A DNA stretch of 64,000 nucleotides, taken from assembly GCA_954871525.1 (NCBI GenBank), contig OX940865.1, positions 6,324,001 to 6,388,000 on the forward strand, given 5' to 3'. The notes below the pieces were generated by a model. It saw only the letters and a program-made list of their open reading frames with translations. It was not told where the DNA came from and searched no databases. A program made the position numbers and the translations under genes. Positions within the stretch are counted from its first letter, which is position 1, and the number at the start of each line of letters is the position of its first letter. The DNA is from Parietaria judaica. Lineage: Eukaryota > Streptophyta > Magnoliopsida > Rosales > Urticaceae. Of the stretch, positions 45,656 to 55,358 are shown piece by piece.

Positions 45656-46823
45656 CACGAGCGCACCGGATTGGCTATCTCCGTGCACGCACTGCACATA
45701 AAGTATTACTCGAGAATGCCGCCTTGGGTTAGATGTACATTCTCTCAGCTACTCATGCCTGGTTCATCAAAGTTACATGTGAAGTTTGTTTCATTGTAAC
45801 TTAATCATCATACTCCGTTTCCGTTGCGAGTTCGGTGTGACTCTGTAGGATTCTGTAGTCTTGGCCACATACTCATATGAGTATGCAAGAAGTAAGTGGC
45901 CTCCACCTAGACTTAACTTCCCCCAATCTACAAAACTTTAAATCCTCTTTTATAGATTAATCGTGGTGAACCATGTGGTTCTTTACGATTAAAATAAGGT
46001 ATATGACTGATTCCTTCGACATCCTTTTACATCTCTAGATGCGGCACAGGTCATGGTTAGGAACACCTGTTAAGCCTGATCTAATGTTTTCTGATTCAGG
46101 CATAAGTATTGAAACATCAAAACAGAAACTCTTTTGTTTTGCCTGTGGCCACAGATTTCATTATACTTATCCTATTCAGAAGGCCCCAAGTGTATAACCC
46201 CAAAAAGGAATGGGGGGATGCATGTTTTCTTGAAACGTCATTCCATCCTACAAGGTTTATCACATGCCCAACTACAACTGTTATGACTTTCCAGTTACGG
46301 TAAGCGTTGAGCTGTAATCTAAGCATGCAACTTACCCAGTGATGGACTCATAATGTTCTCAAACTTTGGAGTCTCTTCATATCTCTAAGTTTCTCAGTGT
46401 CCCCTTATATCAAGGTTTTGTTTCCATGTGAGAATATTTAGAGTGCGAGTCTTCCAGCATTGCTAGTCATTCCGACTAGTGCCTACATGTATAAGAATAT
46501 CTCTCAGATATCAAGGACCCCTTCCTTTTATCTTAACAACATGTACCAGTCAATTATGAATATCATTGATAGTCCCTCTTTGTTTCTTCATAATGATTTC
46601 TTTGACTGGGGAAATTCAAGAATGTCTTGAAGACATCTTAGGAACTACATTTGTATAGCTTGATATCAATGATTTGAATAAGATATTGATATTAGCTTTT
46701 AAATGATGAAACTTGCCTTTTAAAGAAAATAATAATGTGCTTCAAATTTAATCAAATATAATGATTACAAAAATTTGTCTCCGATCCCTAAATCAGATTC
46801 AGATAATAAATCGTAACAGACAT
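45656..46823 (-). other. Non-coding stretch of the copia element between pol and the polypurine tract
   Basis: About 1.17 kb with no long frame on either strand and no env-like signal. It is unusually long for a simple copia element. Confidence 0.7.
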
Positions 46824-49409
46824 TTATGGGTTCTTTATCCCAATACTTTCCGCATGACGAAAATGTTTTTCTTTCGATAAAGATTTTGTCATCGGATCTG
46901 CTACATTTTCTTCAGTGTCTACTCTCCTCATCTCTATGTCCTTCCGATCAACAATGTCTCTGATCAGATGGTACTTTCTAAGTACATGCTTTGCTGTCTT
47001 GTGTGATCTTGGTTCCTTGGCTTGTGCTATAGCTCCGTTGTTATCACATAAAAGCTTCACAGGATCACCAATACTAGGAACTACACCCAGATCAGAAACA
47101 AATTTCTTGATCCATACAGCCTCTTTTGCAGCATCAGATGCAGCGATGTACTCAGATTCTGTGGTTGAATCAGCTACCGTAGCTTGTTTACTGCTGTTCC
47201 ACGTAACAGCACCACCATTTGCACAGAATACATATCCTGTTTGAGATTTGAAATCATCACTGTCTGTTTGGAAGCTTGCATCAGAATATCCTTCAAAAGT
47301 TAATTCTTTTGCACCACCGTATGTCAAACATCTATCTTTTGTTCTATTTAAATAACGCAAGATATTCTTAACGGCTGTCCAATGGTTAAAACCAGGGTTT
47401 GATTGAAATCTGCTTGTCATGCTTAAGGCAAAAGCTACATCTGGTCTAGTACATATCATTGCATACATTATTGAACCAATAGCTGAAGCGTATGGAATTT
47501 TCTCCATACTTTTGATTTCTTCTGAAGAAACCGGACATTGCTTCTTGGTCAAGTATGTCTTATGGGTCATCGGTGTAAAACCTTTTTCCGATTTGTCCAT
47601 TTTAAACCTTTTAACAATTTTGTCAATATATGTACCTTGGCTTAGAGATAAGATTCTTTGATTTCTATTTCTTTGAATCTTTACGCCTAGTATATAGGCG
47701 GCTTCTCCTAAGTCTTTCATTGAGAAACATTTTCTCAACCACTCCTTCACGGTCTGGAGTTCAGATGTATCGTTTCCTATTATCAGTATGTCATCTACAT
47801 AGAGAATCAGGAAAATTATTTTGCTCCCACTCGATTTGATACATACACAAGGATCGTCTTTGTTCTTAACAAAACCAAAATCAGTAATTGATTCATCAAA
47901 ACGACGATTCCAGCTTCGAGATGCTTGCTTAAGACCATAAATTGATCTTTTCAATTTGCAAACCTTATTTGGATGTTTGCGGTCTATGAAACCTTCAGGT
48001 TGTGTCATGTACACATCCTCTTCGAGAACACCATTCAAGAACGCGGTTTTCACGTCCATTTGCCAGATTTCATAATCATGAAATGCTGCAATGGCTAGCA
48101 AGATTCTTATGGACTTGAACATGGCAACAGGAGAGAAAGTTTCATCATAGTCAATACCATGAATCTGTCGATAACCTTTAGCGACTAATCTTCCTTTGTA
48201 AGTTTGTATTTCGCCATCCATGTCGATCTTCCTTTTGAAGATCCATTTGCAACCAATGGGTTTCGACCCTTTGGGAGCATCAACGAGGTCCCATACATCG
48301 TTGCTATACATGGAGTCCATTTCAGAGTTCATGGCTTCTAGCCATTTGTCTGAGTCATCTCCCGACATTGCTTCGTTATAAGATTCAGGTTCTTCACCAT
48401 CGTCTTCATGAACAGTTTCATCTTCTATTGAAACAAGAAGGTTCAATTTAAGAGGAGGTTGACTCTCTCTAATTGATCTTCGTGATGTCAGTGTGTAATC
48501 TGGTTGCTCATTTATCCCATCTTGTATGGGCACATCGTATAGAACTATATTTTCTTGAGGTTCTTCATTGACAATCTCATTTTCAACTTCTTCGTTTAGA
48601 ACAACGTTTTCTATTTGGTTATCAACCATGATCTGATCATGATGTTCATAACTCGATGTGTGAGTACCTTCTGTGTCCATTTCTTGTTCTTGAGTATCTT
48701 GTGGTTCTTGCTCTTCATTAAGAACAATGTTTCTCCCACTAGACTTTCTAGAGAGAAAATCTTCTTCTAAGAAAACACCGGTTTTGGCAACTATTATTTT
48801 GCCTGTGTGTTTTTGATAGAAGTAATACCCAAGAGTTTCCGTTGGGTATCCCACAAAGTTACATTTAACCGATTTGGGAATGAGCTTGTCAGACATTAGA
48901 GTCTTGACATATGCCTCACATCCCCAGATTCTCATGAAATACAAATCCGGTATTTTTCCTTTCCATATCTCATATGGGGTTGAAGGAACCGTCTTAGATG
49001 GTACACAGTTCAGTGTGGTAGCTGCTGTCATAAGTGCATGTCCCCATAGGGACTCAGGTAAGTCAGTTTTATTCATCATTGATCGAACCATGTCCAACAA
49101 GATTCGATTTCTCCTCTCAGATACACTATTTAGTTGAGGTGTACCTGGAGGGGTCAGTGATGAAATGATTCCCATGTCACGGAGGTAAGCTTTGAAATCA
49201 TCGCTCAAGTATTCGCCACCTCGATCAGATCGTATGGCTTTAACTTTTCTCGCTAACTGATTTTCAGCTTCATTCTTGAACTGTTTGAACTTTTCAAGCG
49301 ATTCAGATTTGTGTTTCATTAGGTATACATAACCGTATCGACTGAAGTCATCAGTGAAGGTGATGAAATACCTGAAACCTCCTTTATGTAGGTGATGCAC
49401 TTTTGACAA
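46824..49409 (-). CDS. Copia pol: partial integrase, reverse transcriptase, RNase H (861 codons open)
   Basis: The open frame begins inside integrase, so its first codon (TTG at 49409) is not a real start. Integrase residues include FTDDFSRYGYVYL (about 18-30), SDRGG (D62) and SVSERRNR (E98), with 35 residues between D62 and E98 as in DD35E enzymes. The upstream segment that normally carries the first catalytic Asp (HSD...CGPM type) is not recognisable. A chromodomain-free acidic linker spans about 220-350. Reverse transcriptase follows, with WIFKRK, RLVAKGY (about 407), MDVKTAFLNG (about 451) and the catalytic LYVDDILI (about 536-543). RNase H has YSDASFQTD, TTESEYIAASDAAKEAVW and LLCDNNGAI. 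It ends after NVADPMTKSLSKEKH. RT and RNase H look intact; integrase is N-terminally truncated. Confidence 0.92.
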   Translation of the reverse strand: MSKVHHLHKGGFRYFITFTDDFSRYGYVYLMKHKSESLEKFKQFKNEAENQLARKVKAIRSDRGGEYLSDDFKAYLRDMGIISSLTPPGTPQLNSVSERRNRILLDMVRSMMNKTDLPESLWGHALMTAATTLNCVPSKTVPSTPYEIWKGKIPDLYFMRIWGCEAYVKTLMSDKLIPKSVKCNFVGYPTETLGYYFYQKHTGKIIVAKTGVFLEEDFLSRKSSGRNIVLNEEQEPQDTQEQEMDTEGTHTSSYEHHDQIMVDNQIENVVLNEEVENEIVNEEPQENIVLYDVPIQDGINEQPDYTLTSRRSIRESQPPLKLNLLVSIEDETVHEDDGEEPESYNEAMSGDDSDKWLEAMNSEMDSMYSNDVWDLVDAPKGSKPIGCKWIFKRKIDMDGEIQTYKGRLVAKGYRQIHGIDYDETFSPVAMFKSIRILLAIAAFHDYEIWQMDVKTAFLNGVLEEDVYMTQPEGFIDRKHPNKVCKLKRSIYGLKQASRSWNRRFDESITDFGFVKNKDDPCVCIKSSGSKIIFLILYVDDILIIGNDTSELQTVKEWLRKCFSMKDLGEAAYILGVKIQRNRNQRILSLSQGTYIDKIVKRFKMDKSEKGFTPMTHKTYLTKKQCPVSSEEIKSMEKIPYASAIGSIMYAMICTRPDVAFALSMTSRFQSNPGFNHWTAVKNILRYLNRTKDRCLTYGGAKELTFEGYSDASFQTDSDDFKSQTGYVFCANGGAVTWNSSKQATVADSTTESEYIAASDAAKEAVWIKKFVSDLGVVPSIGDPVKLLCDNNGAIAQAKEPRSHKTAKHVLRKYHLIRDIVDRKDIEMRRVDTEENVADPMTKSLSKEKHFRHAESIGIKNP

Positions 49410-49826
49410 ATCAAAATTTATAGACGTTTAAGAATGTCTATAATCTCAGAATATTGGAACTAAAAGATTGTTTTATTATGCACTTTAGAATTAAATGTTT
49501 ATGACTTATCATAAATCAACACATTAATATTAACAAACTTAATATCTTAGATAATAAAATATTCAAAACATTATTCCAAAAACAATTTTAATGGAAAGTC
49601 TAAACATAAATAAATCAATCATTATTCACTTGAAACTAAAACTTAAGATGAAAAAGAAGACGGATAACATGGATGTCTTGTCACATGAACAGGACATTGT
49701 AAGTTTTCAGAGTCTCTACTCCTCTTCTTCTTCTTCTTCTTCCTCTTCCTCTTCTTCTTTATCAGATTCTTCTGTGTGAGAAACAATATTTCAACAACAC
49801 ATGTCAGTAACTAGATTACTACATAT
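49410..49826 (-). other. Gag-pol junction block replacing protease and N-terminal integrase
   Basis: Only 417 bp separate the gag stop from the pol frame. Copia normally has a CCHC knuckle, an aspartic protease and an HHCC finger here. None is visible. The block is AT-rich, with a (TCT)n tract at about 49722-49760 that encodes only low-complexity sequence. It looks like a deletion with unrelated or decayed filler. Confidence 0.7.
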
Positions 49827-50600
49827 TCAATGAATCTTTAAGATTTTGGTTATAACGTTTATACCTGAGCTTGAGGGTTCGACATTGATAGTCTCAGAGA
49901 CTTTGTCTGGTGAGTCTTTACTCATCTTGGATTTTCTCATAGTTTCAATGTCTTCCAATTTCCTTTTTCTTTCTGCCTTCATATTTTCTTCGCCAATTTC
50001 AAGTAAATCGACGAGGTGGTCAAAGTTGCAGCTTCCTTCTATAAGGATGTTAACTGTCTTTCGCAGTTCTGGAATGAGAGACTGGAGTACGCAAAATCTT
50101 CTCATGCCTATATCGACATAGAACCCAGATTGTTGAAGTCTGTCTGCATAGCTCATCAGCCTGTTGTAATGTTCTCTAACGGTACTGTTAATGGACATCT
50201 TCACATTAAACAGTTTCCACAACAGCTGATACCTTCTTGTGGGGTTCCGATCCCCAAATGTTTTCTCAAGGTATAAGATAGTATCATGTGCATTCAAGTT
50301 CTCGATCTCACGTCTTATGATCGGCATCACAGATGACATAATGAGTCGGTGAACATGAATGGACTTCATTGTATAATGATGATAGCTAATCCAGTCTTCT
50401 TTTGAGCCTGTATCTCTGTCAGGCATAGAAGGCGGCAAATCCTTGGCTATGAAACCAAGATCGTCGTTCCTTAGCATTCTTTTGAATGCCTCTGACCAGG
50501 TCACGTAGTTGGAATCGTCAAGACGATTGTTTTCCACTGCAGCTTTGAATTCTTTCACTGCTTCTGAAGCCATGAGATTCAACGGGTCCATATCTAACAT
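49827..50600 (-). CDS. Copia gag polyprotein fragment (257 aa)
   Basis: It starts MLDMDPLNLMASEAV; the Met at residue 4 is an alternative start. It contains the copia gag (UBN2-type) core: NRLDDSNYVTWSEAFKRML, EDWISYHHYTMKSI, YLEKTFGDRN, RRYQLLWKLFNVKM, REHYNRLMSYADRL and VLQSLIPELRKTVN. Gag forms the virus-like particle in the cytoplasm. A Lys/Arg/Glu-rich tail (about 205-235) follows, and the frame stops at ITKILKIH. The C-terminal CCHC RNA-binding knuckle expected for copia gag is absent. The open, nearly undamaged frame fits the young age of the insertion. Confidence 0.88.
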   Translation of the reverse strand: MLDMDPLNLMASEAVKEFKAAVENNRLDDSNYVTWSEAFKRMLRNDDLGFIAKDLPPSMPDRDTGSKEDWISYHHYTMKSIHVHRLIMSSVMPIIRREIENLNAHDTILYLEKTFGDRNPTRRYQLLWKLFNVKMSINSTVREHYNRLMSYADRLQQSGFYVDIGMRRFCVLQSLIPELRKTVNILIEGSCNFDHLVDLLEIGEENMKAERKRKLEDIETMRKSKMSKDSPDKVSETINVEPSSSGINVITKILKIH

Positions 50601-51953
50601 ATATATATAGACAGACAGAGTTAGAGATAATTATATTTTACAAATTTAAAAGTAAAATATTTAAGCACAATATTAATTCTAGTATTTACATGTAAATTAT
50701 AAATTACTTATTATAATAAAGATGTTACATAAAAGTATATATTATAAGGGCTTTATATAATATTTCGTGATTTGTTAATGGAAAAGTAACCCTCATCAAT
50801 TCCATTAATTAGTCACTCAGAGAAAGTCAACAATTGCTCTAATATCCTATATTATCTCTGACGTTTAGAAAAGAAAAACAATTTTTCATTTATCATTCTA
50901 ACCGGTTTCAAAAGAATTGTCTACGATATCTAATCTAATTAGAGTACTCGTTTAGGTAGACCCAAGGGGTGAATCGGCGGACAGTATAGGTCGCCCTACG
51001 CGTCTAAAAGAGGGTATAAGAGTACTCCCTTGGGTTAGAGACACACTCAAAACTTTTCTCAATTAGATCGAGGACCCGGCCGTTGGAAGACATTATACCT
51101 AATATTTATTGAGGGGTTTTAGGTGATCCTAACTTTTGTCTTAAACTAAACATAGTTAACTAATTAAAATGTTCTAAGAATTAAGACAATGAATATGTAA
51201 TATACAATTCTATTTTGAATTAAATATACTATTTTGAATTAAATATACTTCTGAAAGTATACATATATATATATATATTACGAAATTTTTAAAGACAAAC
51301 CCTTTTATCTTTAAATAAAAGATAAATAAATCATTTAAAGATAAAATATCTTAATTCATGATTTATCTTTTCTATAAATGAATAAAAGATAAATAACTAT
51401 CTTTAAAGATAAGATATCTTTAATCAAGTTTTGTCATATTACAAAATAAAAGATAAATAACTATCTTATAGATAAACTATCTTTAATCACAATATATATA
51501 TCTTTTATTTCCATTAAAGTTTAGATCTTTTCTATTACTATAATAATTAAAAGATTATTTATTATCTTAATCTAATTAAGAATTATTGATTATAAATAAA
51601 ATTTATCAACGAACAATTTGTAAATCAATAAATGAATAACATAAACAATAATGGAAACAAACTTCATAAGATTGATAATAATATTGAATAAATCATATTT
51701 ATTAATAATTAATATCATATATATTAGATTTTCAATTCTCATATTTAAAGATATTTATAATAATTATAAATAAAATAAAATAAACATTTTAAATCGTATT
51801 TTAAAATAATTAAACATAAATATAATTAAATATCAAATACCGGGATACGAGTTCGGGATTGACCCGAGCTTGTACGAGTTTCCCTCGGGCAACCCCGGTC
51901 ACGAAGGGGAGACTGGGCAGGGCCGAAAGCCCCTGCCCGAAAAAAAAAAATTT

Positions 51954-51991
51954 GACCCGGATCCGGGTCAAGAAGGACCCGGATCCGGGTC
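51954..51991. repeat. Two 16-bp perfect palindromes
   Basis: GACCCGGATCCGGGTC occurs at 51954-51969 and again at 51976-51991, separated by 6 bp, within the GC-rich leader. Confidence 0.95.
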
Positions 51992-52117
51992 TGTTCGGTG
52001 TGGGCCCGGGTCATCGTAGACCCGGGCCGAAGCCCCGGGTCCAACCCGGGTCGGGTACCCGGGTCAGACCCGGGATGGGTGTGCCCGGATCATCGCGATC
52101 CGGGCTGGGCGAATTTT

Positions 52118-52285
52118 GGGGCTGGGTTAGAACCCAGCCCGTGGGCCTGATCCAATCAGGCCCACCCGAACTGCATGGGCTGGGTTAAACCCAACCCGTG
52201 GGCCTGATCCAATCAGGCCCACGCGATTTGTGTGGGCTGGATTAAACCCAGCCCGTGGGCCTGATCCAATCAGGCCCACGCGATT
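52118..52285. repeat. Three 57-bp tandem repeats, each with two hairpins
   Basis: Perfect 11-bp stems GTGGGCCTGAT...ATCAGGCCCAC with loop CCA recur at 52141-52165, 52198-52222 and 52255-52279, exactly 57 bp apart. Between them a second inverted motif GGGCTGG(G/A)TTA..AACCCA(G/A)CCC occurs in every unit. In the retrotransposon RNA they would form a series of stem-loops between primer site and gag. Confidence 0.95.
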
Positions 52286-52636
52286 TAAAAAAAAAAAAAT
52301 TTGTTTGGCTAGGGTTTTGAAACCCTAGCCGTCGCCCATTGGCTCCCATCGAATGGGAGCCACAAACGCCGGCGCCTCCCGGAGCCATGGCGGCGACGGT
52401 GAAATCGCCGCCGGTTCCGGTGGTGGTGCCGCCGTTTGTTTTTCCCTTTTTCTTATTTAATAATACACATTAAAATTAAATAAAAACCAATCCCGATTCT
52501 AAATCGGATTCCGAACAACACACAAAATTAATCATAATTAAATTTTCTAACGCTCCCACTGAAAATCTAATCACACCAAAAATTTTCTAAAATTATTTCG
52601 GTTAACATATCTAATTTTCGAAAATTACTCAAACTT

Positions 52637-52649
52637 GGCTCTGATACCA
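52637..52649 (-). promoter_or_regulatory. Primer binding site, initiator tRNA-Met type
   Basis: On -, TGGTATCAGAGCC starts one base after the 5' LTR end and is the usual complement of the initiator tRNA-Met 3' end used by plant copia elements. Confidence 0.95.
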
Positions 52650-52650
52650 C

Positions 52651-53296
52651 TGTTGGGTTTTTCGATGACTTTTCTCAATCCCGAGGCGGAAATCACGGGA
52701 TATCATCGAACAATAAAGATCTAGAATAATTTACGAGAATTAAGATATAGTTTAGAGATCGTTACCAAACTTCGGTACTTTTGCCAACTGTACCGAATAA
52801 CTGCCGATTCCTTTGATTCTGGAGCTTGTCGAATTTAGGATTTAGCGCCTCAAGTGTTGCGCCTCTATTTCGTACACCACGTCACTCGGGAACGTCTTAG
52901 ATGACCGGAAAACACCTCGGAGGATAGGTTAGATCCTAGTTGGTGTTTAGATGATCAACCGTTGATTGAACCGGGGAGCAAGCCAAAATTCGACTACCAA
53001 GGGAGGGGAGCTCGAATTTTCTAGGAGGCTTGGGTTTCTCTAATGTGTGTTGTGTGTTTAATTATGAGTCATATTAGGGTATTTATAATACCCTATGGTC
53101 ATGACCTAGTGGGCTTTCTAAAAGCCCACCTAATGGGCTTTCTAAAAGCCCAATCATGAATTAATTAATCTATTATTAATTAATATGAATCATAATTAAT
53201 ACTTGGGCCCGAGTGGGCCCATTATGTCGGTTATGGTTATCGGGTCGATATCCGATAACCCGAGAGATACAATATCGGGTTCGGGCATAACCAACA
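52651..53296 (-). repeat. 5' LTR of the copia element (646 bp)
   Basis: Matches 44999-45643 with about five differences, including AATTTACG versus AATTACG and CTTCGG versus CTTTGG. Confidence 0.95.
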
Positions 53297-53301
53297 CCTA
53301 A

Positions 53302-55358
53302 AGCCAACCTTACATAAAATTGATAAGATATAAGAAAAAAAAAACATATATTTTGAAAAATAAATAATAAAAAGTGAGTATTTCATTTGAAAATTGAAAC
53401 CAATCCAAATTGCATACACTTGACTTGACCCAAATATTTAAGTTGATTAAAAGCCAAGAACAACAAATGGTGTTTCCATTAAAAATATATATGGTATTTT
53501 GACTTTATCATTGACAAAAAGGAGAGAGATAAAAAAAAAAATTGTTCAAAAATGAAAAAGGGTTAGTATTGTATTTCACTTGAAACCAAGCTGTTAAAGT
53601 TCGCAAGTTTCTTAGATGTACTTTACGAGTACTTTTTTTTTTCTTCTCGACCTGCCGGTAACTTTTTCGTCGTTTTCTTTATCCTTTTCTAAATTTCAAC
53701 AGAGTACACCGCAAGTTTTTCACAAAATCTGAAGTTTTCTACGAGTTTTCATTTGCATTTATTTAAATTCTTCATATAGCAATTATTATGTAAAAAAATT
53801 GCATTTATTAGCAATTTTTATATAATGTAATAAAATTATTATTATTATTATTATTATTATATTAGAACTCGTTGGTAAACTTTATGAAAAAACTCATTGA
53901 TAAACTCATTACATATCGGTAAATCCATAGTCGAGCTATCGATTTTTCTATCATAAAGTTATTTAGAACCTTGAGCTAAACCAAACCAAACATAAAAGAA
54001 AAGAATTCGGTTATATCAGGGTCTTTTAGATCTTCTGCAAGATACTTTGTCCAACTTCTTCATGTTACATAGCTAGCAATAATTAGACTTTCTATTTTCT
54101 AAATTTTATCACATTTGTTTTTACTTTGTGTTTGAGCCTTTTAAAGATCAGATCAGAAAATGGAGGTCCAAATCACAGTCAATTTGGCAGGACAATTTGG
54201 TTGGTTTTGTTATTGGTCATTGTTGTCACTCGGTGTTCCTGTTAGGTCTACATAAAATTGCAGTATGAATTTATGATTGACCTAACAAATAACACATGTT
54301 CACAATAAATAAATAAAAAACAGTTAACTATGTGGATGGGTGTCTCCCAACCGGTTCGGTTATCACGTGGATGGAAAACGCTAACCGCGCACAAACTCTG
54401 TATCCCTCGGCCGCAAGAGTTTATGATAATTTAGTTGAAAGATAACTTTTATCAATTACACAGACTCAGTTTAGAATTATTGTTAAAATGTGTGCTTTTA
54501 TTTTTATTTTTAATTAAGAAAAAAATTGTGTCTCAATAAATCAAAATAAAATCATTTTTTTTACATTCTAATATGTGAAATTGAAAAACACCAAATTAAT
54601 GCTTTTTGAAAAGAAAGAAAAAAATTATTTTAGAAGTTATACATATCTTTCTTTTCTTTTCATTTTATATTATCTTTATGTAAATTTTTTGTGATATAAA
54701 AATTTTAAAATTTCATAACTTTAACTTTATTAGTGTGATTAACTAAAAAAAATAAGTATCGGAAAGTTTAAGATGTGATTTTATAAAAATCACTTAACTA
54801 AACATAAACACTATTTTAATTTTTAAAAGTGATTTTTATAACAGCATGGCAAATCCGAAACAAACGATTTTTTTTTCCAGGCAAACAAATGACTTAACAA
54901 TAAAATAATTATATGACCAAAGTAAATTGAATTGCGTAGTAAAACCTAATTGAAAAAATAAAAATAAAAAACAAGAGCATAAATAAAGACGCCCACACGT
55001 GGGCCTGGCCTAGTTTGAACTCGGCCCAATACTACGTTTCCGACTTCGATAGGTCTTCTCAAAGAAAGACGCATCACGTAATTAAGCGCATTACAAGGCA
55101 ATTACAATGAAATGGTAAATGAATTTTGATTTTTTTTCTGCCCTAAATTCTCAAATAAAACGAAGCTAAATACAGAAACTATAGTCAAGCTAATTTATAT
55201 ATATATATATATATATATAAATACAGATAAATACAGAGAATTATGAGTCCTCCATTTACACAAATAACAACTAATCACACTTAATTCAGATGGAGGGTAA
55301 GGAATGCCATGCCAGTTGATTATGGAGATTGCACATAGCGGAAAGCCGAAAAGATGTG
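53302..55358. other. Spacer between copia element and RCC1 gene
   Basis: AT-rich, with microsatellites (ATT)n at about 53838-53860 and (AT)n at about 55198-55219. The last ~100-150 bp is the likely 3'UTR of the RCC1 gene. No further gene is seen. Confidence 0.5.

Larger units (their letters stand above)
50601..52636 (-). other. Leader (5' untranslated region) of the copia element
   Basis: This is a 2-kb non-coding leader with three compositional parts. The first is AT-rich with repeated AAAGATAAATAA / TTATCTTTAA motifs at about 51290-51500. The second is very GC-rich at about 51850-52300, with palindromes and hairpin repeats. The third is a short coding-like patch at about 52310-52440 containing CTAGGGTTT. 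No intact gene is seen. Confidence 0.7.
44999..53296 (-). mobile_element. Ty1/copia retrotransposon, recent, internally deleted (8,298 bp)
   Basis: LTRs at both ends begin TGTTGG and end CCAACA. Flanks CCTAA (44994-44998) and CCTAA (53297-53301) match exactly. The order on - is 5' LTR, primer site, ~2-kb leader, gag, pol, ~1.2 kb non-coding, polypurine tract, 3' LTR. I count about four substitutions and one 1-bp indel between LTRs, so insertion was recent. The protease, the gag zinc knuckle and the N-terminal integrase are not recognisable between gag and pol, so it should be non-autonomous. Confidence 0.95.

Noticed and set aside
45656..46823. Possible env-like gene after pol
   Set aside because: No long frame, signal peptide or membrane segment is visible on the element's coding strand.
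46915..49137. Plus-strand open frames across the copia element
   Set aside because: They are antisense shadows of the pol frame.
52141..52279. CRISPR-like array (regular repeats)
   Set aside because: Three contiguous 57-bp tandem units with no unique spacers, inside a plant retrotransposon leader.
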